From the NCBI GenBank assembly GCA_037388505.1, contig JARRKC010000024.1:17963-81962 (forward strand): DNA of 64,000 nucleotides. The letters are read 5' to 3'. Origin of the DNA: JARRKC01 sp037388505 (GTDB taxonomy: Bacteria > Acidobacteriota > UBA6911 > RPQK01 > JAPXNP01). How positions within the stretch are numbered: position 1 is the first letter of the stretch; each line of letters starts with the position of its first letter. Below are positions 45,529 to 53,739 of the stretch, one piece after another. A program made the position numbers and the translations under genes. The notes under the pieces are model-generated. The model had not been told where the DNA came from and ran no database searches. It worked only from the letters and a program-made list of their open reading frames with translations.

Positions 45529-46590
45529 GTGGACGATTCACGGCGCGCCTTCTTGCGGACCGCTGCCTTCGGTGTTCTGGGCGCGGGGTTTTCCGCCTGC
45601 TCACCGAGTGAGATCGGACAGCCGCTTCGAATCATGACTGTCCGAGGCCCACTGTCCGCCGACAAGATGGGTATGACCCTTCCCCATGAGCATGTCGTCG
45701 TCGATTTCCTGGGCACGGGCCCGAGCCCCTCGGAACGCTACGATCGAGAGTCGGCCTTTCAGAACATCCTTCCTCACCTCCAGCGACTCAAAGCAGCGGG
45801 TTGCGCGACTCTGGTCGAAAGCACGCCGGCCTTCATTGGACGCGATGCCGTCTTCCTTCGACGCCTCTCGGAGGCGTCGGGTCTGAACATCTTGACGAAT
45901 ACCGGATTCTACGGCGCGGCCGAAGACAAGTACGTGCCTCCGTTCGCATACGATGAGAACCACGAACAGCTGGCCCAACGCTGGCTGGCCGAATGGGCGA
46001 ACGGTATCGACGGCACCGGCATTCGACCGGGTTTCATCAAGACCGGGGTGGACCGGGGACCACTGAGCGAGATCGATGCCAAGTTGGTTCGAGCAGCAGC
46101 GCTAGCCCACCGCCAGAGCGGACTCGTCGTCGCGATCCATACCGGAGACGCCGTCGCCGCTCGGGAGGAGTTGCGGATCCTGCAGGAGGAAGATGTGGCC
46201 CCTGAAGCGTTCATCTGGATTCATGCGCAAAATGCCGAAAGCGCGGATCAGGTCGAACTTGCTGGGAAAGGCGTCTGGGTCAGCCTGGACGGAATCAATG
46301 ACGGAGAGCTCGATCGCTATCGTGACTGGATCGTCACTTTGTGGCGCAAGAATCTCCTGGGACGCGTCCTGATCTCCCATGATGACGGCTGGTCCATCGC
46401 GGGTTCGGATGGTTCGGATGGCACCGGACGATTCTCGCGTCTCGGCAGCGATGCTGCACTGCCCTTCGATACGATCTTCAGCAGATTCCTTCCCATGCTT
46501 CGGAAAGCCGGCATGGGTCCCGAGGAAATCCGTCGCTTGACGGTGGAAAACCCCAGAGAAGCTTTCGCCATCTGGGTCAGACCGCTTTGA
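45529..46590 (+). CDS. Phosphotriesterase-family metal hydrolase, exported lipoprotein
   Basis: A 353-residue amidohydrolase-superfamily protein. The N-terminus has twin arginines and a lipobox-like cysteine: RRAFLRTAAFGVLGAGFSAC. The binuclear metal site is visible: His53 and His55 in LPHEHV, the likely carboxylated Lys171 in GFIKTG, His204 in AIHTGD, His232 in WIHAQ and Asp285 in LISHDDGW. Relatives act as lactonases, phosphodiesterases or phosphotriesterases, so the substrate is open. It begins with GTG at 45529. A 9-base tandem repeat near 46405 encodes GSDGSDG in a loop. An exported Gfo/Idh enzyme follows in the same direction after 144 bases. Confidence 0.88.
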   Translation: MDDSRRAFLRTAAFGVLGAGFSACSPSEIGQPLRIMTVRGPLSADKMGMTLPHEHVVVDFLGTGPSPSERYDRESAFQNILPHLQRLKAAGCATLVESTPAFIGRDAVFLRRLSEASGLNILTNTGFYGAAEDKYVPPFAYDENHEQLAQRWLAEWANGIDGTGIRPGFIKTGVDRGPLSEIDAKLVRAAALAHRQSGLVVAIHTGDAVAAREELRILQEEDVAPEAFIWIHAQNAESADQVELAGKGVWVSLDGINDGELDRYRDWIVTLWRKNLLGRVLISHDDGWSIAGSDGSDGTGRFSRLGSDAALPFDTIFSRFLPMLRKAGMGPEEIRRLTVENPREAFAIWVRPL

Positions 46591-46631
46591 TCCCGGGCGC
46601 ACAGAACATGGTGTTTTCCCGGGCTCCCGCA

Positions 46632-46637
46632 TATAAT
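46632..46637 (+). promoter_or_regulatory. Possible -10 element upstream of the second Gfo/Idh gene
   Basis: A perfect TATAAT lies about 98 bases before the Gfo/Idh start. The -35 position at 17-base spacing (TGGTGT, 46609-46614) matches the consensus poorly, so the promoter is only tentative. Confidence 0.35.
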
Positions 46638-46734
46638 CCCGACGGGGGGTGCGATGGCCCCAAATTGAACAGGGAGGGGTGCTTTTTCGACCGAAATCCA
46701 TCGTCGACACCGCGTATCCGGAAGGAGCTGAGTG

Positions 46735-48153
46735 ATGGGTGAAGCCAAGGGCAGCAACAAGTCGCGTCGCGGATTTCTTCAGGAAACGAGCAGGGTTGCC
46801 ACGAGTTCGGCTCTCGCAACGGGGCTGATGGCACGTGCCCACGCCGCAGAGAACAATACGATCAAAGTTGCGCTGGTGGGCTGTGGAGGGCGTGGCACCG
46901 GGGCTGCGGTGAATGCCCTTTCCGTAAAGAACGGTCCGATCAAGCTCGTTGCGATGGCCGACATCTTTCCGGAACGCCTTTCAGGAAGCTATGGAGAATT
47001 GGCCAAACTGCAGAAGGAGCCGTCGGGCGACTCCGAAACACAGGAGCCCGTGATCGGCGCAGACCAGATCGACGTCCCTGAAGAGCGACGGTTCCTCGGC
47101 TTCGATGCCTACAAGCACGCCATCGACTCTCTCCAACCCGGCGACGTTGTCATTTTTGCGACGCCGCCGGCTTTTCGGTGGGTGCATTTTCAGTATGCCA
47201 TTGACAAGGGCGTCAACGTTTTCATGGAAAAGCCCGTGACGGTGGACGGTCCGACGACCCGCAGAATGCTGAAGCTGGGGGAACTGTCCGAGGCGAAGAA
47301 CCTGAAGGTCGGCGTCGGGCTGATGTGTCGCCATTGCGTTGCCCGCGGCGAATTGTTCGATCGGATCCAAAACGGCGAAATCGGCGACATCGTCAGCTTG
47401 AGAGCCTACCGGATGCATGGCCCCGTCGGATACTTCTCTTCGGGGCCCGTACCCGGGGGCATGTCCGAACTCCTCTACCAGATTCAGCGGTTCCACAGCT
47501 TCATCTGGGCGAGCGGCGGCTGTTACAGCGACTTCTACATCCACAACATCGACGAGTGCTGCTGGATGAAGAACGCCTGGCCGGTCAGAGCGCAGGGGAT
47601 GGGCGGACGTCACAACCGCGGGGATGCCATCGACCAGAATTTCGACGAGTACTCGGTGGAATACACCTTCCCCGACGATTCGACTCTCCTGCTCAGTGGC
47701 CGGTGCATCGACAACTGTTACAACGAATTCGCCAGCTACGCCCACGGAACCAAGGGTGCCGCTGTGATTTCGACATCCGCTCACACGCCGGCTCGATGCC
47801 GCATCTACCAGGGACAGAACCTGGCCAGAGAAGAGGACCTCTCGTGGGCCTTCTCTCGGCCCGAACCGAACCCTTACCAGACCGAGTGGGATGATCTGGT
47901 CGACGCCATCCGCAAGGATCGCCCCTACAACGAAGTCAAACGGGGTGCTGAGGCGAGCCTGGTCACGTCCATGGGCCGGATGGCGGCCCACACGGGCCAG
48001 GTGATCACCTTCGAGCAGATCCTGAACGACGAACACGAACTCGCACCCGGCCTGGACGAGCTGACGATGAACTCACCGGCTCCGCTGAAAGCGGGCCCCG
48101 ACGGCCGCTATCCGGTGCCTCAGCCCGGCATCGTGACGGACCGAGAGTACTGA
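46735..48153 (+). CDS. Tat-exported Gfo/Idh/MocA-family oxidoreductase
   Basis: A 472-residue enzyme. The N-terminus SRRGFLQETSRVATSSALATG is a twin-arginine signal, ending near ARAHAAEN. The cofactor motif VALVGCGGRGTGAAV follows, then the catalytic EKPVTVDG in VNVFMEKPVT. The C-terminal domain is larger than in classical inositol dehydrogenases and rich in aromatic residues, as in the exported members of Planctomycetota and Acidobacteriota. ATG 46735 is spaced well from GGAAGGAG, and GTG 46732 is the alternative. Export suggests action on sugars in the periplasm with a tightly bound NAD(P), as in glucose-fructose oxidoreductase. Substrate unknown. Confidence 0.9.
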   Translation: MGEAKGSNKSRRGFLQETSRVATSSALATGLMARAHAAENNTIKVALVGCGGRGTGAAVNALSVKNGPIKLVAMADIFPERLSGSYGELAKLQKEPSGDSETQEPVIGADQIDVPEERRFLGFDAYKHAIDSLQPGDVVIFATPPAFRWVHFQYAIDKGVNVFMEKPVTVDGPTTRRMLKLGELSEAKNLKVGVGLMCRHCVARGELFDRIQNGEIGDIVSLRAYRMHGPVGYFSSGPVPGGMSELLYQIQRFHSFIWASGGCYSDFYIHNIDECCWMKNAWPVRAQGMGGRHNRGDAIDQNFDEYSVEYTFPDDSTLLLSGRCIDNCYNEFASYAHGTKGAAVISTSAHTPARCRIYQGQNLAREEDLSWAFSRPEPNPYQTEWDDLVDAIRKDRPYNEVKRGAEASLVTSMGRMAAHTGQVITFEQILNDEHELAPGLDELTMNSPAPLKAGPDGRYPVPQPGIVTDREY

Positions 48154-48161
48154 TTCGAGGT

Positions 48162-48189
48162 CGGCTCCGACCGGTTCGGCATGGAGCCG
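48162..48189 (+). terminator. Hairpin after the Gfo/Idh gene (possible terminator)
   Basis: CGGCTCC (48162-48168) and GGAGCCG (48183-48189) form a perfect 7-bp stem with a 14-base loop, starting 9 bases after the stop codon at 48153. Only a short GGTTT follows, so it would be a weak or Rho-assisted terminator. Confidence 0.35.
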
Positions 48190-48291
48190 AGGTTTCGGTC
48201 ATCGGGTTGACGCTCATTGACAACCCGGTCTCCAGGAGCGGAGTTTCTGGAGAGAGAAGAACAGCGGCAGACGAGGCGAAAGAGCCGCCGG

Positions 48292-48486
48292 CTACGCCAG
48301 CTTCCTCAGAACCCTCGCTGGAAAGGTAATGATGGCCCACACGAGATCGAGAACGGCGCCCACCGTCACGCCGACGAGCCGAAAGGGCAGAAGCAGGAGC
48401 CAAACAAACGGGTAGAGGATCAGGGCCAGGAGCGCTACGGGCCACGAGATTACCAGCAGAATGCACCACAACAGGAATTTGACCAT
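48292..48486 (-). CDS. Small hydrophobic membrane protein
   Basis: About 64 residues with two near-continuous hydrophobic stretches (FLLWCILLVISWPVALLALI and FVWLLLLPFRLVGVTV) and basic residues only near the ends (FPARVLRKLA). It is predicted to be a two-pass inner-membrane protein. I recognise no family. ATG 48486 is preferred over the GTG three bases upstream; the ribosome-binding site is weak. It is flanked by gaps of about 120-140 bases, so it is a single gene of its own. The ordered hydrophobic pattern supports coding, but expression is unproven. Confidence 0.6.
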   Translation of the reverse strand: MVKFLLWCILLVISWPVALLALILYPFVWLLLLPFRLVGVTVGAVLDLVWAIITFPARVLRKLA

Positions 48487-48607
48487 CACGTGTCTTCAGA
48501 AGCCTCCCTCCGGAGACTCCCCTCCGTGCCCGAATCATTCATCGGGCTATGGAGTGTCTACGTAGAACCGGTCAGATTTGTTCAGCGTGGCTCGACTCGG
48601 ACCGCAG

Positions 48608-48898
48608 TCAGGCCTTGGCGACGATCTTCTTGAATTCGTCCTCGGTGAACGCGCGAAGAGTCTCCGTGGTGACGTTGCCCTCGGAAGCTTGCTTGAGGAC
48701 GAAAGCCGCGCCGGCTTCATCGCTGGGCCATTCCGAAACCGCTACGAGATCGAATCGGCCCATCGTCACATAGATGGCCTTGAGTTTGCCTCCGGCTTGC
48801 TCGACGGCCTTACGCGCCTTTTCAATCCTCGCAGGCGAATCCTTGACTTTCGTTATCCCTTGTCGTGTGTACCGATACAGGGTCACGTAGGTAGGCAT
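48608..48898 (-). CDS. GYD-domain protein
   Basis: A 96-residue ferredoxin-like fold protein of the GYD family. The pattern MPTYVTLYRYTRQGI at the start, KAIYVTMGRFDLVAVSEWPSDE in the middle (the G-R-F-D position gives the family its name in GYD form) and the final short helix match. The role of the family is unknown; members are small, soluble and often near metabolic or stress genes. AAGGAGGGCATC precedes the ATG, an excellent ribosome-binding site. It stands alone between the small membrane protein and the molybdenum hydroxylase genes. Confidence 0.85.
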   Translation of the reverse strand: MPTYVTLYRYTRQGITKVKDSPARIEKARKAVEQAGGKLKAIYVTMGRFDLVAVSEWPSDEAGAAFVLKQASEGNVTTETLRAFTEDEFKKIVAKA

Positions 48899-49064
48899 GA
48901 TGCCCTCCTTTTGGTTGAGGTGATCCTATACCAGATTCCGCGGCGCCGAAAGACAATTTCCGAGGACACGTAACCTAAATCCTGCCCTGCGCTGGCGGCT
49001 CCCTTCTGGGAATTGACGCCTTGGACCCCTGGATCCTCCGCGCCTCGCACAGCTGGCCCGCGGG

Positions 49065-51206
49065 CTAGAGCGCGGCTTTGACCCGCTCCGGCGTTATGGG
49101 CAGCTGCAGCACTCGCGCCCCGGTCGCGTCGAAAACAGCGTTAGCGATGGCGGACCCCATATTGATGATGGCCGGTTCGCCTCCCCCCTGTGCCGGTTCA
49201 CTCTTCTTGTCCAGAATGACCGTCTCGATCTCGGGCAGCCAGGAAAATCGGGGCAGCTTGTACGTGTCGAAGTTCGTATCGAAGATCTCACCATTCTTGA
49301 AACGAATCTCCTCGGCCAGGGCGTAGCCCAGACCCATCGTGATGCAGCCTTCCATCTGGATGGCGGCTCCTTCCGGATTGATGCACAGCCCCATGTCCTG
49401 GACGCAGAAGATCCGCTTGACTTGAATCCTGCCCGTCTTCTTATCGACCTCGACCTCGGCGATGTGGGCAACGTAGGCACCCGCATCGATACCCAGCGAG
49501 ACACCCAGGCCCCTTCCACTCGGGGCGGGGGCAGGAGTCCAGCCGAACTTGTCGGCGACGGCCTTTAGTACGCCGATCATCCGTTCATCTTTCAGATTCC
49601 TGAGACGGAATTCGATGGGATCGATCTTCAATTTCGAAGCGAGAACGTCGATGTGAGATTCCCGGGCAAAGGTGTTCGTGTTGTTGGCCGGCGCACGCCA
49701 TGCCCCGGTTGCGAAGGCATGCTTGTTGTCGGATCCCATCCAGCCGGAACCATAGATGACGGTGCGGTGATTCGGGACCGTATAGAACTGCGCGGCGCCC
49801 CGCTCTCCGCACGCATAGGCCCCATAGTCCCAGAAAGTCATCCTGCCGTCGCGTGTCGCACCAGCTCTCACCTTGACGACGGCGGCGGGACGAAACGTGT
49901 CCAGGAAGAACTCTTCCCGACGGTCCCAGCCGACTTGCACCGGCTTACCCGTCAGTTTGGCAAGACGGGCAGCCTCTATGGCCTGCAAATTGAAGGTCTT
50001 TCCTCCGAACCCTCCTCCCACGAACGGAGGAATCACGCGCACCTTCTCTGCGGGGATCCCCAGCGCCTGCGCCGCTTCGTCCTTCAACCGGAAGGGCGTC
50101 TGCGTGGAGGCCCAAATCGTGAGCTTGTCTCCGTCGAACTTCGCGACGGCCGTATGAGGCTCGATCGCCGCGTGGGCGACATAACTGTTGAGGTAGCTCT
50201 CCTCGACCGTAACGTCGGCCTTGCCTTCACCCGCCTCGAGATCTCCGCCTTCTGCGGCGGTTCGACCCGCCGGTGCGGCGACTTCCTTCCACTTCGCCTG
50301 GATCAGGTCTCGTCCATCTGCGGCTACGTCCGGATGTTCGTGCAGCACGGCGATGAGATCGCCTTCCTTCACGACCTGGGCTCCTTCCAGGGCCTTCGCC
50401 CGGGAATCGTCGGCGCTTATCAGCGTGGCACCGTGTGAGGGTGGCCTCAAGAGCGCGGCGTACAACATGCCGGGATGAGTGATGTCGCCGGAGTACTTGG
50501 CCTCTCCGGTCACCTTTTGCCGAGCATCCACGCGCAGCGCCGGCCTCGAGACGATCGTGAATTCCGAAGGTTGTTCGACTGCAGCCTTTCCGTCGAGCCG
50601 GCGGACGATCTTCTGCCCCTTGGTTAACTCGGCGTAGCTGATCCGCTTGCCCGAGGTCGGATCGACGACATGGCCGTCCTTCGTCTCGAGGCGCTCTTTG
50701 GAAACGCCGAGGCGCTCAGATGCAAGTTCAACCAGCACGGCCTTGGCTTCGGCGGCAGCAGCCCGCATCGGCGGACCGAAGAAACGGGTCGTCATGGACC
50801 CAAATGTCCCCATGTCCCACGGACACAGATCGGTATCACCCATGATCATGGTGACGTCTTCGCGCGAAACATCGAGTTCGTCGGCAAGCATCTGCGCCAG
50901 CGATGTATTCACCCCCTGGCCCATTTCGATCTTGCCGGTGAAGCCGGTTACCTTGCCGTCCTCCCCGATTTTGAGGAACGCATTGAAGTCGTCCGGCAGG
51001 GCATGAGGTCGCATCCGACCTCCTCCGGCTTCGTCCTGCTGGGCGAGGGCTTCCGTGGGAAAGCAAAGGAGAATGAGAATCCCCGTGCCCATCGTCTTGA
51101 TGAAGTTACGGCGGTCGGAACTGAAATCCAGAAGTCCGCGATCTGTGAAGTTCAGTTCCAGATAGCGATCGTAAAGCTCCAGTGGAAGGTTCTTTTCTTC
51201 GGCCAT
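49065..51206 (-). CDS. Xanthine dehydrogenase family molybdopterin-binding subunit (isoquinoline 1-oxidoreductase beta type)
   Basis: A 713-residue catalytic subunit that holds the molybdopterin cytosine dinucleotide-type cofactor. An N-terminal extension contains a twin-arginine motif, SSDRRNFIKTMGTGILILL, at about residue 30, so it is likely exported with its partner. Cofactor-contact segments include GKIEMGQGVNTSLAQ near residue 93, PFVGGGFGGK in the middle, and the active-site glutamate near residue 680 in QGGGEPAIINMG. It hydroxylates an aldehyde or N-heterocycle; the substrate is unknown. Its start is 4 bases after the iron-sulfur subunit gene. There is no FAD subunit, so electrons probably pass to a cytochrome or another carrier. 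Confidence 0.9.
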   Translation of the reverse strand: MAEEKNLPLELYDRYLELNFTDRGLLDFSSDRRNFIKTMGTGILILLCFPTEALAQQDEAGGGRMRPHALPDDFNAFLKIGEDGKVTGFTGKIEMGQGVNTSLAQMLADELDVSREDVTMIMGDTDLCPWDMGTFGSMTTRFFGPPMRAAAAEAKAVLVELASERLGVSKERLETKDGHVVDPTSGKRISYAELTKGQKIVRRLDGKAAVEQPSEFTIVSRPALRVDARQKVTGEAKYSGDITHPGMLYAALLRPPSHGATLISADDSRAKALEGAQVVKEGDLIAVLHEHPDVAADGRDLIQAKWKEVAAPAGRTAAEGGDLEAGEGKADVTVEESYLNSYVAHAAIEPHTAVAKFDGDKLTIWASTQTPFRLKDEAAQALGIPAEKVRVIPPFVGGGFGGKTFNLQAIEAARLAKLTGKPVQVGWDRREEFFLDTFRPAAVVKVRAGATRDGRMTFWDYGAYACGERGAAQFYTVPNHRTVIYGSGWMGSDNKHAFATGAWRAPANNTNTFARESHIDVLASKLKIDPIEFRLRNLKDERMIGVLKAVADKFGWTPAPAPSGRGLGVSLGIDAGAYVAHIAEVEVDKKTGRIQVKRIFCVQDMGLCINPEGAAIQMEGCITMGLGYALAEEIRFKNGEIFDTNFDTYKLPRFSWLPEIETVILDKKSEPAQGGGEPAIINMGSAIANAVFDATGARVLQLPITPERVKAAL

Positions 51207-51210
51207 TCTG

Positions 51211-51684
51211 CTAAGCCCCCCTCAGCTCTTCAGCCGCGGTTTCGACGGCGGCAATGACGCGTTTGTAGGTCCCGCAGCGGCAGAGGTTGCCCTCCATCCC
51301 CCGAACGATCTGGTCGCGAGTGGGCTTCGGATTCCTCAGGAGCAGCGCGTACGCACTCATGACCATTCCTGAAGTGCAGATGCCGCACTGGAGCGCGTCG
51401 TGCTCGATGAAGGCCTTCTGCACGGGATGAAGGTCACCGTTTTGGGCAAGGCCTTCGACCGTCGTCACTTCCTTGTCGGCGACACGACGAACCGGGGTCA
51501 GGCACGAACGGATTGCACGATTGTCGACGACGACCGTGCAGGCACCGCATTGGCCGGCACCGCAACCGAATTTCGTTCCGGTCAGGGCCAAATCCGACCG
51601 GAGAACCCAAAGCAGGCGCCTGTCTGGATCGACGGTGAACTCCTGCTCCTTTCCGTTGAGCTTGAACCGAATGCTTTCCTTCAT
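51211..51684 (-). CDS. 2Fe-2S subunit of the molybdenum hydroxylase
   Basis: A 157-residue small subunit carrying two 2Fe-2S clusters. The plant-type cluster is in FGCGAGQCGACTVVVDN, with a fourth cysteine in RSCLTPV; the second is in LQCGICTSGMVMSAY and GNLCRCGTYKR. This matches IorA/CoxS-type subunits. ATG 51684, after GGGGGGTGAG, is preferred to an in-frame start at 51702. It has no Tat signal of its own and would be exported by hitch-hiking on the large subunit, as is known for similar complexes. Confidence 0.93.
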   Translation of the reverse strand: MKESIRFKLNGKEQEFTVDPDRRLLWVLRSDLALTGTKFGCGAGQCGACTVVVDNRAIRSCLTPVRRVADKEVTTVEGLAQNGDLHPVQKAFIEHDALQCGICTSGMVMSAYALLLRNPKPTRDQIVRGMEGNLCRCGTYKRVIAAVETAAEELRGA

Positions 51685-51899
51685 CTCACCCCCCTGCGGC
51701 ATGCATGATTATGAGACACGTGTTACGTCTCGCGAAGAAACGACCGCGCTGTATCCCTCAAAAGTGGCAGGCAACTCATCAGTCTCTTACATTACGGCAC
51801 GGGTCAGCCTGCAGTTACAAGCCGATTCGATTCCTGCTATGCTTCCTGTCATAGACTTTCCTGTCAAACCAATGGGTACCAAGAGGAGGAGCAGCCCTC

Positions 51900-52412
51900 A
51901 TGAAGAAGATGTATGGATGGATTGTATGTGTGCTCTCAATCGCGGCTCTGGTCGCCCCCACGATGGCCCAGGGAAATCGCGGTAAGGCCGAGTTGCAGGT
52001 CTCCGGAGGCACGATCACTGTCGACTATGGGCGTCCCTCGCTGAAGGGGCGTGACATGTTGTCCCAACTTCAGGACGGCATGTTTTGGAGAATGGGTATG
52101 AACCAGTCGACGACTTTCACCACCCCGGTCGATCTCACCTTCGGCTCCACGAAGGTCGCCAAGGGTAGCTACAGCCTCTGGTTGCTCAAGACCGGATCCA
52201 GCTTCCAGTTGGTCTTCAACTCCCAGACCGGCCAGTGGGGCACCCAGCACGATCCATCGAAGGATGTCTACAAGGTGGATATGAAACAAGCGTCGATTCC
52301 CAATTCCGTCGAGACCTTCACGATCGATCTCAAGAGCGCTTCGGGCGGAGGAGTCTTCCAGATGGAGTGGGGTAAGACCGAGCTTTCGGCTCCCTTCACG
52401 ACCGGGATGTAG
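51900..52412 (+). CDS. DUF2911-domain secreted protein
   Basis: A 170-residue protein with a Sec signal peptide, MKKMYGWIVCVLSIAALVA then cleavage after AQ near residue 24. The mature part has ITVDYGRPSLKGRDML, GMFWRMGMNQSTTF, and VAKGSYSLWLLKTG, matching the DUF2911 family, which is common in secreted proteins of Bacteroidota and Acidobacteriota and has no known function. GGAGGAG lies 8-14 bases before the start. It is divergent from the molybdenum hydroxylase pair, across a gap with no gene. Confidence 0.85.
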   Translation: MKKMYGWIVCVLSIAALVAPTMAQGNRGKAELQVSGGTITVDYGRPSLKGRDMLSQLQDGMFWRMGMNQSTTFTTPVDLTFGSTKVAKGSYSLWLLKTGSSFQLVFNSQTGQWGTQHDPSKDVYKVDMKQASIPNSVETFTIDLKSASGGGVFQMEWGKTELSAPFTTGM

Positions 52413-52439
52413 TCTCCCGGTCGGCGGCCTGTTCGTCAG

Positions 52440-53426
52440 CTAGCCCTCGTCGGAAATCCAGCGGATCACTTCTTCCGGCAGGTTGGATTCCTGGCCGGCA
52501 GCAAGGAGTGTCTCTACGACGCGCCGTGGACGGCCGAGGTCGCTCCAGGCCACGGTCGTCAGCGGAAGGACCAGACAACGATCGCAGGCTTGCGCCAATA
52601 TCGTGTCCGAGAAGTTGAACGGCTCCAGCGTTTCGTAGATCCGCGAGATGAACTTCCTCTCGTTCTGCGCCGGATTGAGGCCCCGTCGGATCCTGATCAG
52701 GAGCTCGCAGAGCAGCTCGTATTTCCGCATCGTTTCCGGCACCAGTCTGAGACCGAGCCGCCAAAGCGTTTCCACTTTCACGACGGTGATCAGGGTGTTC
52801 CAGAGGAAGCCGGCCTGCAGGAAGAGCTCCGCCAACTCCCGCGTTGGCTTCTCTCTGAAGCATACGACCTCTCTCACCTGATGGCCCTGGAACGGGATGG
52901 GCGTGCCGGGCTGGATCCAGCCGTAGTCCGGTTCGGGATACTGCGCCTCGGCGCTGAGCAAGAGGAGTCGCTCGGGATAGGCGTCGACGATTCGACAGGC
53001 AGCGATCATCTGTTCCACAAAGTTCTCTTCCGGATAGACGAAATGATCCGACGGCAAGACAATGACCGTGCTTTGCGGGTTTCTCGCACGCAGGTAGCAG
53101 AGCGGCAGGAATACCCCGGGGCCCGTGTCTTTGGCACTGGGCTGCTCGATGAGAAGACCCGGGAACTCCTCCTGATGTTCCTGGCACATGAACTCTCGAT
53201 GCCCGGCACCGATGATCGTGATGATGTTCTTGTCGGGGACCAGCTGCCGAGCCCGGCGGAGGGTGTGTCCGAGAAGCGTCTGCTTTCCGAAGAAGGTGCA
53301 GTACTGTTTGGGAATCCGCCGACCAAGCCAGCGATCGATGAGCGGGCAAAGGCGCGTCCCCTCTCCCCCGGCAAGCACAATCACGGCCGCATTCGACGAA
53401 AGTGCCGGACCTGGCTCTGATGCCAT
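52440..53426 (-). CDS. Mannose-1-phosphate guanylyltransferase-like nucleotidyltransferase
   Basis: A 328-residue sugar-1-phosphate nucleotidyltransferase. The NTP-binding signature VIVLAGGEGTRLCPLIDRW is near the N-terminus, PKQYCTFFGKQTLL follows, and VLPSDHFVYPEENF and CFREKPT match mannose-1-phosphate guanylyltransferases (type II NTP transferase). The domain ends with no PMI part. The frame is open to 53507; ATG 53426, after GGAGG, is chosen but is not certain. It is divergent from glgE. GDP-mannose would feed surface glycans; no glycosyltransferases lie nearby, and an enzyme feeding the adjacent glucan pathway would have to use glucose-1-phosphate instead. Confidence 0.75.
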   Translation of the reverse strand: MASEPGPALSSNAAVIVLAGGEGTRLCPLIDRWLGRRIPKQYCTFFGKQTLLGHTLRRARQLVPDKNIITIIGAGHREFMCQEHQEEFPGLLIEQPSAKDTGPGVFLPLCYLRARNPQSTVIVLPSDHFVYPEENFVEQMIAACRIVDAYPERLLLLSAEAQYPEPDYGWIQPGTPIPFQGHQVREVVCFREKPTRELAELFLQAGFLWNTLITVVKVETLWRLGLRLVPETMRKYELLCELLIRIRRGLNPAQNERKFISRIYETLEPFNFSDTILAQACDRCLVLPLTTVAWSDLGRPRRVVETLLAAGQESNLPEEVIRWISDEG

Positions 53427-53658
53427 CGGGAGAGCTCCTCCCTCCAAACTCATCTGAGAAGACACGCTCCCATTGACAAGGCTGGGAACTTCTATCAATC
53501 GCATCACGGAAAAGCACCGCTTGTCAAGCGTCAGGAGTTCGTCAAAAGCTTACCTTCCGCAAAAGATCAGACTATCTCGATCGGAGAATCTCAGAAAGGA
53601 GTCAAATTGACATAACCCTCCTCTCCTGTAAGGCTGGTATTAAAGGGATACGGGAGGT

Positions 53659-53675
53659 TTCCACGCGGCGTGGAA
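53659..53675. promoter_or_regulatory. Inverted repeat upstream of glgE
   Basis: TTCCACG (53659-53665) and CGTGGAA (53669-53675) form a perfect 7-base inverted repeat with a 3-base centre, about 65-80 bases upstream of the glgE start, in the divergent gap with the nucleotidyltransferase gene. Its symmetry fits a dimeric regulator site. No regulator gene is adjacent. Confidence 0.4.
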
Positions 53676-53739
53676 CGCGGTAAGTCCGCCGAGTCGCCCC
53701 CGCAATCCAGTTCCCATCCAATCCTGAAAGTTCGAGCAG

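Noticed and set aside
53607..53612. TTGACA upstream of glgE as a -35 box
   Set aside because: No -10 element occurs at 16-18 bases; the nearest TATTAA is 25 bases away.
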